Part shown: piece after piece, positions 45,515 through 52,944 of the stretch | Layout of the letters: the number at the start of each line of letters is the position of its first letter | Position numbering within the stretch: the first letter of the stretch is position 1 | NCBI RefSeq assembly: GCF_026340565.1 | Contig: NZ_JAPEPB010000003.1 | Coordinates: 29,236 to 93,235 of the forward strand | Source: Kitasatospora sp. NBC_01287 | GTDB taxonomy: Bacteria; Actinomycetota; Actinomycetes; Streptomycetales; Streptomycetaceae | Length of the DNA stretch: 64,000 nucleotides | Direction: 5' to 3' | Notes under the pieces: model-generated | The model's database searches: none | Told to the model about the DNA's origin: nothing | What the model saw: only the letters and a program-made list of their open reading frames with translations | Program-made: the position numbers and the translations under genes

Positions 45515-45991
45515 TCAGCCCTCCTTGCTGGTGCGGGCGGCGAGCAGCAGGTCGCGGGCGCGGTCCATGCCGTCGGCGGCGTGGCGGCCGGCGTCCTCGT
45601 ACACGGCCGCGCGGTTCGCCTGGAGCAGCTCGGCGGCTTCAGCGAGGACCTGGTCGCGGTGCTGCGCCTGCTCGGCGCGGAGCCGGTCCACCTCCGCGAG
45701 CACGCGGCCGAGGTCGGTGTCGCTGCGCCACGCCGGGTGCGTGGTCTGCTCGTGCCGGGTGCGGATGGCGGCGAGCTGCTGGTCGGTGAGCGGGGTCGGG
45801 GTGTCGGCCTGCGCGCTGGTGGTCCCCTGGTAGGTGTGGCTGTACTCGTCGCGGTTCGGGTCGTCGTAGCAGTCGATGCAGATCCGGGGCGCGATGCCGT
45901 GGAACGGGTGGTGACGGTGCCGCGGGTGTCCGCAGCTGATGCACGGGCCGCGCTCGGCGGTGGCGTCGGCGGTGGTCGGGGTGTCGGGCAT
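45515..45991 (-). CDS. 158-residue zinc finger plus LTDQQL/coiled-coil protein
   Basis: ATG 45991. N-terminal Cys-Ile-Ser-Cys-Gly-His-Pro-Arg-His-Arg-His-His ... Cys-Ile-Asp-Cys finger, then Leu-Thr-Asp-Gln-Gln-Leu-Ala-Ala-Ile and Leu-Ala-Glu-Val-Asp-Arg-Leu-Arg-Ala-Glu, the module also seen at 32172. So the two gene trains share building blocks. Confidence 0.65.
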   Translation of the reverse strand: MPDTPTTADATAERGPCISCGHPRHRHHPFHGIAPRICIDCYDDPNRDEYSHTYQGTTSAQADTPTPLTDQQLAAIRTRHEQTTHPAWRSDTDLGRVLAEVDRLRAEQAQHRDQVLAEAAELLQANRAAVYEDAGRHAADGMDRARDLLLAARTSKEG

Positions 45992-46001
45992 CGCGGGCTC
46001 C

Positions 46002-46304
46002 TCAGGCAGACGGGGTGGTGGGGGTGCGCTTCTCGGAGTGGGCGAGCCAGTCGCTCCAGCCGCACGCGGCGTCGTGCAGGCTGTTCATCGCCTGCTGCAC
46101 GCCGCCCGGCACGATGCCCTCCGGGAGGGTCCGGAGGGACTGCCACCAGTCGGTGACCTCCTCCAGCAGGGCGGCGGCGATGTCGGCACCGGGGCGGGCG
46201 TCGAAGGCCACGACGGAGTCGGTGGGGTCGACGCCGCAGATGAACATGCGCGGGGTGTAGACGCCGCTGTTGGGCATCCGCTCAGTGCCGGGCGGGGTGG
46301 GCAT
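46002..46304 (-). CDS. 100-residue protein, unknown
   Basis: ATG 46304. Beta-strand region (Met-Phe-Ile-Cys-Gly-Val-Asp-Pro) and Leu-Leu-Glu-Glu-Val-Thr-Asp-Trp-Trp helix. Unknown. Confidence 0.55.
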   Translation of the reverse strand: MPTPPGTERMPNSGVYTPRMFICGVDPTDSVVAFDARPGADIAAALLEEVTDWWQSLRTLPEGIVPGGVQQAMNSLHDAACGWSDWLAHSEKRTPTTPSA

Positions 46305-46314
46305 GGTGGGCTCC

Positions 46315-46749
46315 TCAGGCAGTCGGGGCAGCGGCGGGGTGGACGCGGGTGATGTGGCCGTGCAACTCGGCCTCGGCCGACCCGTCGTCCACATGCCACG
46401 AGCTGGTCAACCAGGCGCAGTGCGGGCAGATCCGGATCACCTTCGCGTCGAACTCGCGGCGGGGCGCCCCGGCGAACGGGTTCAGCTCCGGGAACTCGTA
46501 GGTGCAGTCATCGGCCTCGCACTCGTACGGGTCCGCGCCGGGCTCGTCACAGCGGCAGATGGGCGCCTGGTGGCGGCTGCTGCTCTTGGCGTGGAGCAGC
46601 GCTTTTGTGAGCGCGCCCGACTGGCTGCCGGCGTGGCCGACGACCGGGATCCCGGGGCAGATGCGGCAGTCCCAGAACCAGAGGCGGGTGGTGTCGTCCC
46701 AGGCGATGCCGAGGGGCTTCGTTTGGCCCTTGAGGCGGCGGTAGGTCAT
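46315..46749 (-). CDS. 144-residue multi-zinc-finger protein
   Basis: ATG 46749 after GGAG. Cys-Arg-Ile-Cys ... Cys-Arg-Cys-Asp ... Cys-Glu-Ala-Asp-Asp-Cys ... Cys-Pro-His-Cys-Ala-Trp ... His-Ile-Thr-x-x-His: two to three zinc sites. Likely nucleic-acid or protein binding. Confidence 0.6.
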   Translation of the reverse strand: MTYRRLKGQTKPLGIAWDDTTRLWFWDCRICPGIPVVGHAGSQSGALTKALLHAKSSSRHQAPICRCDEPGADPYECEADDCTYEFPELNPFAGAPRREFDAKVIRICPHCAWLTSSWHVDDGSAEAELHGHITRVHPAAAPTA

Positions 46750-46849
46750 GGCGGCGGGCTCCTGGGGGTGCGTGGCGGTGTGTGGGGTTGTGTGGGGTTC
46801 TGTGGGCGGGTGGGTGGCGTGACCGGTCTGCGCGGCGGCCGGCGGGCCG

Positions 46850-47284
46850 TCAGCTTGCAGCGCGGCGCCAGTAGTAGGCCTTCTGCCTGCAGCTCTTGCC
46901 GCAGTACGCGGTGTCGACTCGCCCCTCCGTGACCGGCTCCTCGCAGAAGGCGCACAGCGGCCTCGAAGGGGCCAGCACCAACCGCAGGGCGGCACGATCA
47001 CGGAGGCGCCGCGGCCGGTCGTCCAGGTGCCTCGGCTCGACACAACCCGGCATCCCGCAGCCGGCCTTGACCGGCCCGACCGGATCCGTTCCGTTGGCGA
47101 GCCGGAACCCGATCCGCGCAGCGGTATACCGGGCCCCGTGGTGTGTGAGGACACCGACGCCGTGACCGTCGCGGGCGCCGGTCCAGGCGAGGTGTCCGCC
47201 AGGAATGGCTTCGGTGCGGGCGTAGAACGCGGCGATCAGCGAGTCCGGAAGAGCCCGGACGAACTCGGCGGGTGCGGTGGACAT
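46850..47284 (-). CDS. HNH-like protein with zinc ribbon
   Basis: 144 residues, ATG 47284 after GAGGAG. The segment Gly-Val-Leu-Thr-His-His-Gly-Ala-Arg ... Gly-Cys-Gly-Met-Pro-Gly-Cys-Val-Glu-Pro-Arg-His-Leu resembles the Cys-containing HNH variant found in actinophages (His-Me finger). The C-terminal Cys-Ala-Phe-Cys ... Tyr-Cys-Gly-Lys-Ser-Cys-Arg-Gln-Lys is a separate ribbon. Nicking activity is plausible, not shown. Confidence 0.65.
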   Translation of the reverse strand: MSTAPAEFVRALPDSLIAAFYARTEAIPGGHLAWTGARDGHGVGVLTHHGARYTAARIGFRLANGTDPVGPVKAGCGMPGCVEPRHLDDRPRRLRDRAALRLVLAPSRPLCAFCEEPVTEGRVDTAYCGKSCRQKAYYWRRAAS

Positions 47285-47344
47285 GACGGGCTCCTCACGG
47301 GGCAGCGGGTGGGGTGGCCGCCGCAACAGCGGCCACCAGGCGGG

Positions 47345-47716
47345 TCAGCTGGTCTTGCGGCGCCGGACGGTGATGCCCGGTCCGGTTTCGGTGCCGTCGG
47401 GCTCCACGTGGGTCAGGTCGAACCAGGCGTCGTGCTGGCCGCCGGGGCGCTGCTCGTCCCACTCCAGCCGGCCGATCTCGCTCAGGTACTGCGACCGGAA
47501 CCAGGCCTCCGCAGCAGCCTTCGCCGGCGCCTCGGCGTTGGTGTAGCCGATCAGGTAGTCCGACACGTTGCCGGGCTCGTACACGGCCTCCCAGGCGGGC
47601 AGGAGTTCGTCACGGAAGGCGTTGAGCAGGCTTTCGGTCTTGTCGCCATACAGGTCGCCGTACGGGTCCTCGTCTACGCGGCGAGACCATCGCCAAAGGT
47701 CATCACGGGCGCTCAT
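47345..47716 (-). CDS. 123-residue protein, unknown
   Basis: ATG 47716 overlaps the previous stop. Acidic/aromatic alpha-beta protein with Trp-Arg-Trp-Ser-Arg-Arg front. No family recognised. Confidence 0.55.
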   Translation of the reverse strand: MSARDDLWRWSRRVDEDPYGDLYGDKTESLLNAFRDELLPAWEAVYEPGNVSDYLIGYTNAEAPAKAAAEAWFRSQYLSEIGRLEWDEQRPGGQHDAWFDLTHVEPDGTETGPGITVRRRKTS

Positions 47717-47901
47717 GAGTTCTCCTTGGTGGTCGGGTTGGCGCGGGCGGCACGACGGGCCGTCATGCGGGCCTTGATCTGCTCCTGCGACGGCGGCGTC
47801 CACTGGTGCCAGCCGACCGGCGGCTTCCACCGCTGGTAGTGCACGCGGTCGGGGATGCCGCAGTGACCGCAAGCGGACGGCTCGTCCGTTGCGCGGCTCA
47901 C
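47713..47901 (-). CDS. 62-residue Cys-pair protein
   Basis: GTG 47901 overlaps the previous stop. Cys-Gly-His-Cys-Gly then Trp/Pro-rich and Arg/Ala helix. Unknown. Confidence 0.5.
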   Translation of the reverse strand: MSRATDEPSACGHCGIPDRVHYQRWKPPVGWHQWTPPSQEQIKARMTARRAARANPTTKENS

Positions 47902-48221
47902 GCGGTCCACCACTGCGGCAGGTTCTCGCGGACCAGGACGGCAACCCACGCCGCACGATCCGCCTTGGGCACGTACCGCCACACCTCGGCCCGGTGGCCC
48001 TGCGGCCCGGCCGTTCCGTCGGAGTTGCGGAACAGGCCCTTGACGGTGACCTCGACCACGCGGGGGATTGCGAACGACGGGTGCTGCGAGTAGTTGATGG
48101 TGATGCGGGTCGGGACGAGCGTGTCGCTGCCGGAGTGGATGTCGGGGGCGCCGTTCGGCAGGTCGTAGGTCACGGTCTGCTTCTCCTCGTACGGGACGGC
48201 GGTGACGGTCCGAGTGGTCAT
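47898..48221 (-). CDS. 107-residue beta-rich protein
   Basis: ATG 48221 with AAGGAG. Multiple Val/Thr strands and Trp-Arg-Tyr-Val-Pro. Unknown. Confidence 0.55.
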   Translation of the reverse strand: MTTRTVTAVPYEEKQTVTYDLPNGAPDIHSGSDTLVPTRITINYSQHPSFAIPRVVEVTVKGLFRNSDGTAGPQGHRAEVWRYVPKADRAAWVAVLVRENLPQWWTA

Positions 48222-48270
48222 GAGGGTCTCCTTGCGGGTGGTGGTGCGCGGACTGGGGGCTGGCTGGCGG

Positions 48271-48600
48271 TCAGGCGGCGAGGGCGAGCTTGGCAGCGAC
48301 GATGCGGTACTCGGCCTTGCGCGGCCGGTAGGCGGCGGCGATCCGGGCGATCTGCGCGGCGGTGTAGCGGTAGGTCTTGCCGATCACGCCGGCGGCGACC
48401 TTCTCCGTGCGGGTCTGGACCTTGCCGAGCTGGCCAGTGGTGCGCAGGTCGCGGGCGGCCTTGCGGAGCGCCGCGGTGACACCCTTCACGGCGGTTGTGT
48501 CGGTGGTGGCCTTGCGGACGTAGGTGGCGATCGTGCGCTTCTGGTTGGCGCGGCGGCGGGCCTTGACGATCTGGCGGGCTTCGCGGGTGGTGGCGAGCAT
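48271..48600 (-). CDS. strongly basic helical protein, nucleoid-like
   Basis: 109 residues, ATG 48600 after GGAGG. About 30 Lys/Arg, Ala-rich helices, one Tyr-Arg-Pro-Arg-Lys turn, and no Cys or Trp. Suggests non-specific DNA or RNA binding. First gene of the leftward train and divergent from the HTH gene at 48778, so transcribed early from the shared control region. Confidence 0.6.
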   Translation of the reverse strand: MLATTREARQIVKARRRANQKRTIATYVRKATTDTTAVKGVTAALRKAARDLRTTGQLGKVQTRTEKVAAGVIGKTYRYTAAQIARIAAAYRPRKAEYRIVAAKLALAA

Positions 48601-48693
48601 CGGGGCCTCCGGGTGTGTGGCCGGCGATCCTGCCGACACCCAGAACATTAGCCAAGTAGCTTGGACAAAGCAATATGGACAACCAGACTTGAC

Positions 48694-48763
48694 CAAGATT
48701 CTTTGATAAGCTGTACTCGACAAACCAAGCAGCCTGCCCCATGGCCATGGCCAAGCACCTTGT
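48694..48763. promoter_or_regulatory. operator/promoter region shared with 19.1 kb
   Basis: 48694-48715 resembles the 19138-19159 element (17 of 22 matches). Nearby are CTTGGAC-AAAG, CTTGACCAAG and ACCTTGT (48757-48763), recalling the CAAGGT repeats upstream of the GntR operon. Low GC compared with flanks. Confidence 0.5.
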
Positions 48764-48777
48764 GCGACCATGCGCAC

Positions 48778-49059
48778 ATGACCGACTACACCCCAAGCCC
48801 CCAGTTCACAGCCGCACTCGAAGCCTTCGACGAAGCCCAGCAAGCAGCAGAGGCAGCACGTCACGCACTCCGCGCCGCAGTCGCCGAAGACCTCAAGACC
48901 TACGACATCACCAACGACGTCATCGCCGAGCACCTCCCGTGGTCCGCCGAGACCGTCCGCAGCATCGCCCGCGAGTACGACGTCCCCCGCAAGCGAAAGC
49001 CCACCGTCCGATCCATCAAGCCCCAGAAGCGCACCGCCGGAGGCAAGCCCTCCGGCTGA
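48778..49059 (+). CDS. HTH protein, unknown target
   Basis: 93 residues, ATG 48778. Helical front then Ile-Thr-Asn-Asp-Val-Ile-Ala-Glu-His-Leu-Pro-Trp-Ser-Ala-Glu-Thr-Val-Arg-Ser-Ile-Ala-Arg-Glu, a likely recognition helix, and a basic tail. No ribosome site is visible. Candidate regulator for its own divergent promoter. Confidence 0.55.
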   Translation: MTDYTPSPQFTAALEAFDEAQQAAEAARHALRAAVAEDLKTYDITNDVIAEHLPWSAETVRSIAREYDVPRKRKPTVRSIKPQKRTAGGKPSG

Positions 49060-49071
49060 CCGGAGGAACGC

Positions 49072-49452
49072 ATGCCCGCCATCCACCACAGGAACTGCCA
49101 GCACAGCGCCTACCGTCTGACCTGCGAAGACTTCGAGGCTATCTGGGAACACGCGGGCGGAAAGTGCGAGATCTGCCGAGCAGCGCCAACAGAAGAGCGC
49201 CACGGGGGGTTGGTCATCGACCATGCCGGTGAGTACAGCTACTTCGCCGTCCGAGGGCTGCTCTGTCGAAAGTGCAACCGCCTTATGGGCGAGGTGGACA
49301 GCGGGCGCGTGAAGGACGAGCGGGCATACGCCTACTGGGAGAATGCGTGGTTCGTTCGCGTGCTGCGCCAGCGACATGCCGCCAACATTGCTGATCGCCG
49401 CGCACGTCGCTGGTCCACGCCCGTCGAAGGTGAAGACAACCCCCAGGACTGA
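49072..49452 (+). CDS. recombination endonuclease VII-like HNH
   Basis: 126 residues, ATG 49072 after GGAGGA. Cys-Glu-Ile-Cys ... Val-Ile-Asp-His-Ala-Gly-Glu ... Val-Arg-Gly-Leu-Leu-Cys-Arg-Lys-Cys-Asn-Arg-Leu-Met-Gly is the T4 gp49 (endonuclease VII) zinc-HNH core. It resolves branched DNA before packaging. The Asp-His pair and four Cys are all present. Confidence 0.85.
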   Translation: MPAIHHRNCQHSAYRLTCEDFEAIWEHAGGKCEICRAAPTEERHGGLVIDHAGEYSYFAVRGLLCRKCNRLMGEVDSGRVKDERAYAYWENAWFVRVLRQRHAANIADRRARRWSTPVEGEDNPQD

Positions 49453-49475
49453 CCCGCCCCGCCCCCGCCCAGCCA

Positions 49476-49491
49476 CACGGCCACCGCCGTG
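49476..49491 (+). terminator. short stem-loop between convergent genes
   Basis: CACGGC (49476-49481), loop CACC, GCCGTG (49486-49491), in the 59-base gap between convergent stops at 49452 and 49512. Confidence 0.5.
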
Positions 49492-49511
49492 GGGCGTCTT
49501 CTGCTGCCCGC

Positions 49512-49748
49512 TCACGACTGCCCACCGGTCGGCAGAACCAGCCCCGTGATCCCCGCGTCCAGGTCCAGCCACACCAGCAGCGTCACCAGCGCGTCAGCAT
49601 CCGGAGCACCACCGCCTCCCATCCGCACGAGCGTCGACGCCGACAAGCCCAACTCGGCGGCCAGCCGGCGCCACGACAAGCCACGCTCCCGACGGCGCCC
49701 GTCGACCCGCCGGTAGAGCTCCGCCACGTCCAGTCGGTACGCGCTCAC
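49512..49748 (-). CDS. XRE-family HTH protein
   Basis: 78 residues, GTG 49748 overlapping the previous stop. Leu-Ser-Trp-Arg-Arg-Leu-Ala-Ala-Glu-Leu-Gly-Leu-Ser-Ala-Ser-Thr-Leu-Val-Arg-Met is an XRE helix-turn-helix, with a Leu-x-x-Trp-Leu-Asp-Leu helix after. Regulator or structural DNA-binder. Confidence 0.7.
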   Translation of the reverse strand: MSAYRLDVAELYRRVDGRRRERGLSWRRLAAELGLSASTLVRMGGGGAPDADALVTLLVWLDLDAGITGLVLPTGGQS

Positions 49749-50125
49749 CGCCGAGCCCCCAGATCCCGCACCGGAATCCCAGCCGCAGCCGCACGCCGCA
49801 TGCAATCCCGCGTGCCGACCGACCGGCCCAACGGGAACGCGAGACACACCACCGCACCAGCAGCAACCATCGCCTGGTTCCGCAACGGACCCGCCGCCCG
49901 ACCGTGCTGCGCCCAGCCCGCCACGTGCACCTCGACCATCACGTCGCGCGCAGCAGCCCACTCCCACGCCAAACGATCCGCGCCCGTCGGACAGCCGCCG
50001 TGCACCACGACAATCCCGTCGTGCCCGGCCTGCAGAGCGTCGTGCCAGGCTTCCAGCAGCGCCGCCTCCACCGCTGCGGCGTCAGGCCAGGACCGGCTAC
50101 CCGTCACCAACACCCGGGCCGTCAC
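49745..50125 (-). CDS. SLOG-fold (DUF2493/YspA-like) protein
   Basis: 126 residues, GTG 50125 after GGGGAGG. Leu-Val-Thr-Gly-Ser-Arg-Ser-Trp, Val-Val-His-Gly-Gly-Cys-Pro-Thr-Gly-Ala-Asp-Arg, and a Phe-Pro-Leu-Gly-Arg-Ser-Val-Gly-Thr end give the Rossmann-like SLOG pattern used to bind nucleotides or ligands in nucleotide-signalling and defence systems. Phage copies are common. Ligand unknown. Confidence 0.8.
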   Translation of the reverse strand: MTARVLVTGSRSWPDAAAVEAALLEAWHDALQAGHDGIVVVHGGCPTGADRLAWEWAAARDVMVEVHVAGWAQHGRAAGPLRNQAMVAAGAVVCLAFPLGRSVGTRDCMRRAAAAGIPVRDLGARR

Positions 50126-50508
50126 GACGCCTCCCCGAGCCCCTGCCGGAACAGCCACCGCTGCGCCGCATCCAACCTGGCCGTATGCGGCTGCCGCGGC
50201 GGCTCAACACCCCGCACCGACCGGCACCGCTCACCAGCCGCAGCGCCACAAAACCCGCAAGGCACCACCTGCGGACCCGACAACGCCAACTCCCGCACCG
50301 CCTCGTCCCGCTGACGCCGCGCCTCATCCAGATCCGCGGTCAGCTTCCGAATCCGACCGCCCGCGCCACCCAACTGCGACGCCAGATGCACCACGCCGAT
50401 GCGCAGTTGGTGGGCCTCGGGCGGTGTCAGGGCGCGCCGTTCCGTGCGGTCCACCAGGTTCAGCAACTGCTCCCTTGTCGGCAGCTCCGGCTTCCCCGCG
50501 GCGTTCAC
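50122..50508 (-). CDS. 128-residue coiled-coil/zinc protein
   Basis: GTG 50508 overlaps the previous stop. Coiled-coil centre (Ile-Arg-Lys-Leu-Thr-Ala-Asp-Leu-Asp-Glu) then Val-Pro-Cys-Gly-Phe-Cys-Gly-Ala ... Arg-Cys and His. Similar zinc-coil proteins are frequent in actinophages. Confidence 0.6.
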   Translation of the reverse strand: MNAAGKPELPTREQLLNLVDRTERRALTPPEAHQLRIGVVHLASQLGGAGGRIRKLTADLDEARRQRDEAVRELALSGPQVVPCGFCGAAAGERCRSVRGVEPPRQPHTARLDAAQRWLFRQGLGEAS

Positions 50509-50795
50509 AACTCCACCGCCCCGCTGCGCACGAACCGCTCGTCGGAGCCGGGTTTCTGCCAGCACAGCCCCCACGGGTGCTCGACCGAGACGAGCCCCGC
50601 ATCTGCCGGGGGTATGCACCGGCGGGTGCCGTCGGCGAACGAGCCCTTGCGGTGCATCGCTGCGGCCGAGTCCGAGTTGAACGTCACGTGGCAGCCGGCT
50701 GCTGCGCAATGGGCGCGACGCAGGCCGGTCCAGCGGGCCCCGCACGAGCACGAGATGGCGCTCCGGGCCGGGGTGGGGGAGTCGGTGTCACCCAT
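50505..50795 (-). CDS. FDXHR-type zinc-binding protein
   Basis: 96 residues, ATG 50795. Cys-Ser-Cys-Gly-Ala-Arg-Trp-Thr-Gly ... Ala-His-Cys ... Cys-His-Val-Thr-Phe ... His-Arg ... Arg-Cys fits the small FDXHR family seen in actinophages. The canonical Phe-Asp before His-Arg is replaced here, so the match is partial. Confidence 0.65.
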   Translation of the reverse strand: MGDTDSPTPARSAISCSCGARWTGLRRAHCAAAGCHVTFNSDSAAAMHRKGSFADGTRRCIPPADAGLVSVEHPWGLCWQKPGSDERFVRSGAVEL

Positions 50796-50872
50796 AGGTG
50801 CCTCATTTCGCTGTCGTAGTTTTGCTAGAACGGTCTCTCGGGCCGTGGACGGAGCTGGGCAGCTTCGGGGTG

Positions 50873-51109
50873 CTACGCGGCCTTGTGAGCGTTTCCCTTG
50901 CACCGCGCACCCGGAGCGCTATTGGACGGCCCGTCAACGGCCCGCGTTGTGCCACGGCCCGTCGGCGCCACCACCAGCCAGCCGTCCTCCCGCAGAGCCC
51001 TCACGATCAGCCGCCCGTACGCGGCCCGCTCCGCCGCCGGGTGATCGTCGAGGACGCCCTGGATCAGCGCCGCCACCGCATCGGGTACCGGGCTGACCTG
51101 GGAGGTCAT
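50873..51109 (-). CDS. 78-residue protein, unknown
   Basis: ATG 51109 overlaps the previous stop (ATGA). Helical front with Ala-Leu-Ile-Gln-Gly-Val-Leu-Asp-Asp, then strand Gly-Trp-Leu-Val-Val-Ala-Pro. Unknown. Confidence 0.5.
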   Translation of the reverse strand: MTSQVSPVPDAVAALIQGVLDDHPAAERAAYGRLIVRALREDGWLVVAPTGRGTTRAVDGPSNSAPGARCKGNAHKAA

Positions 51110-51765
51110 GACGCTTCCTGCGGATCGGCGTCGGTCACGACGTACAGGTCCTGGGTCTTCTTCCAGGCGTCCCGCCGGCTCGGGTGCGTGCCCTGCTGCA
51201 TGCGCTTGCCCCTCGTGGTCCGGCAGGGGTTCCAGGCCTCTGCGCGGCAGGCGTGCAGCGGGCAGGGAATCGCCAACTCGGGCCACTGGCCGCGCTTGGC
51301 GCCGATGCCGGCCGCGGCGAGCTCGGCGCGCAGGTGCTCGGGGATCTGTCCGATGCGGGCGACCGTGTCGGTGACGCTGGGGTGCGGGCCGCCGGTGATC
51401 TCGCGGATCGGTTCGGCTTCGATCCGGCCGTCGGCGATGGCCCGGATCTGGGCGCGTCGGCGTTGCACGAACTCGGCGCCGGTCTCGTCCCGGTCGAGCG
51501 CCGGGTAGGTGAACGCCCCGTCGGGGATCCGTTCGGCGCGGATTTCGGCACGCAGGGTGCGGACGTGGTGGGGTTCGAGCCAGCGTCGGGCGTCGGGCTT
51601 CTCGGGTGGGGTGGCGAAGTAGCGGGCGACGGCGTTGAGGGTGTCGCGGTCGAGGGGGGTGTCGTGGAGGGCTGCGGCCCAGGCGCGGGCGTCGACTTCG
51701 CCGATGGTGCGGCGGTCGAAGGCGGCGATGTGGCCGAGGAGGGTGGCGGCTTCGCTGGGGGTCAT
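51106..51765 (-). CDS. 219-residue zinc-finger-domain phage protein
   Basis: ATG 51765 with AGAGGA. N-terminal helical part (Ala-Ala-Thr-Leu-Leu-Gly-His-Ile-Ala-Ala-Phe-Asp-Arg-Arg) resembles small helicase-loader-like proteins; the C-terminus has Cys-Pro-x-x-x-Cys-Arg-Ala-x-x-Trp-Asn-Pro-Cys ... Gly-Thr-His-Pro-Ser-Arg, the zinc finger common in Streptomyces phage proteins. It follows the replisome organizer, so a role in helicase loading is plausible. Confidence 0.65.
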   Translation of the reverse strand: MTPSEAATLLGHIAAFDRRTIGEVDARAWAAALHDTPLDRDTLNAVARYFATPPEKPDARRWLEPHHVRTLRAEIRAERIPDGAFTYPALDRDETGAEFVQRRRAQIRAIADGRIEAEPIREITGGPHPSVTDTVARIGQIPEHLRAELAAAGIGAKRGQWPELAIPCPLHACRAEAWNPCRTTRGKRMQQGTHPSRRDAWKKTQDLYVVTDADPQEAS

Positions 51766-52856
51766 TGGTTTTCCTCTGCGGCGAGGCGGGCTGCGAGCTG
51801 GGCCGCGTCGTGGACGCGGCGGTCGGCGGTGGAGAGTTGGCGGCCGTCGGTGCCGGTGGCGGCGAGTTGGGCGCCGGCGTTGCGCTTGCGCTGGGCTTCG
51901 AGCCGCAGCCGGTCGTACTGGGAGCGGAGCTTGGGCATAGCCATGACGTTGGATCGCCAGAACTCGTCGGCCTGGCACCAGCGGATCGCACCGAGGACCT
52001 CGTCGAGGGTCCGGCCGTCCTTGTCGAGCATCAGGCGGGCGGCGTCGCGCCAGCGCTGGGTGACGGTGGGTCGGGTGCTGCCGTTTTCGTGGACGAGGTC
52101 GGCGAGGAGCTGGCAGGCCTGTTCGACGTCGGCGCGGCGGGTGTCGGCCTCGTGCGGCTTGGCCGCCGAGTTGTCTTTCTCCCTGCTCCCTTGCTCCCTG
52201 CTCCCTGCTCCCTGCTCAGGGGTGAGGGTTTCGTGAGGTGCTCCGGAGAGGTTCACGACATTCTCGTGAGGGTTTTCGCAAGGGGTCTGATCAGCGGTGA
52301 TGTTGTTCGAGGGCTTGATGGAAGAGCCGCGGTCGAGCAGGGACACGACGGAGCCCTTCAAGGGGGTCTCGCCCTTGAAATCAACCCCTCCGGAGGGTGG
52401 AAATGAGGCTCCAAAAGGGGCCGGAGAGACACTCATGAGTCCCTCGCGAGACTTTCGTGAGCGGTCCCGCTGGCGGGGCGGATTCGCCCCACGCCACATC
52501 AGGAAGTCATCCGGCTCGTCGTCCGGGCACGGGGGCACCCTCGGCTTACCCGGGTGCTGCGGCTTCTGGTGCTCCGGCCAGTTCGGGCAGTGCAAGTACC
52601 TTCGGCCATCGACCTCGTAGCGGCAGACGGGGCCCGACTCGGCCATTGTCTCCAGCCACTTGTCGACGACATCCGGCGTGACGCCCCGATCGCGGGGGAA
52701 GCAGTCGGAGGCGATGAGGAGTTCGTCGTCGACACCGCGGCCGTAATCGTCGAGGTAGCCCCAGAGCAGCACGAAGAAGTAGCGGACTTCGAACGGCCAC
52801 GACGACACCGTGATCGAGGTGCGCAACTCGGGCTTGATCGAGCGGATACGTGCCAT
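51762..52856 (-). CDS. phage replisome organizer-like protein
   Basis: 364 residues, ATG 52856 with AGAAG. The N-terminal domain (Met-Ala-Arg-Ile-Arg-Ser-Ile-Lys-Pro-Glu ... Tyr-Leu-Asp-Asp-Tyr-Gly-Arg-Gly-Val-Asp-Asp ... Tyr-Leu-His-Cys-Pro-Asn-Trp) is the familiar organizer/DnaD-like domain of actinobacterial prophages. A disordered linker with repeated Glu-Gln-Gly-Ser-Arg units follows, then a helical domain (Trp-Cys-Gln-Ala-Asp-Glu-Phe-Trp-Arg-Ser-Asn). Together with the 20128 gene, the element encodes two initiator-like proteins. Confidence 0.75.
   Translation of the reverse strand: MARIRSIKPELRTSITVSSWPFEVRYFFVLLWGYLDDYGRGVDDELLIASDCFPRDRGVTPDVVDKWLETMAESGPVCRYEVDGRRYLHCPNWPEHQKPQHPGKPRVPPCPDDEPDDFLMWRGANPPRQRDRSRKSREGLMSVSPAPFGASFPPSGGVDFKGETPLKGSVVSLLDRGSSIKPSNNITADQTPCENPHENVVNLSGAPHETLTPEQGAGSREQGSREKDNSAAKPHEADTRRADVEQACQLLADLVHENGSTRPTVTQRWRDAARLMLDKDGRTLDEVLGAIRWCQADEFWRSNVMAMPKLRSQYDRLRLEAQRKRNAGAQLAATGTDGRQLSTADRRVHDAAQLAARLAAEENQ
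52179..52214. repeat. tandem heptamer CTCCCTG inside organizer gene
   Basis: CTCCCTG is repeated at 52179, 52194, 52201 and 52208, with one 8-base variant at 52186. A separate inverted repeat, TTCAAGGG/CCCTTGAA (52357-52364, 52372-52379), lies in the same gene. They fall in the linker-coding part and may be replication-related, or simple slippage repeats. Confidence 0.5.
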
Positions 52857-52944
52857 GCGAGGCTTCTTTCGGGTGGGTGCGATAGGGGCGTGAGGGCGCC
52901 GGGGTGAGCCCGGCCGGCGGAGTAGTCCGGCCGGGCGGTTCGGG

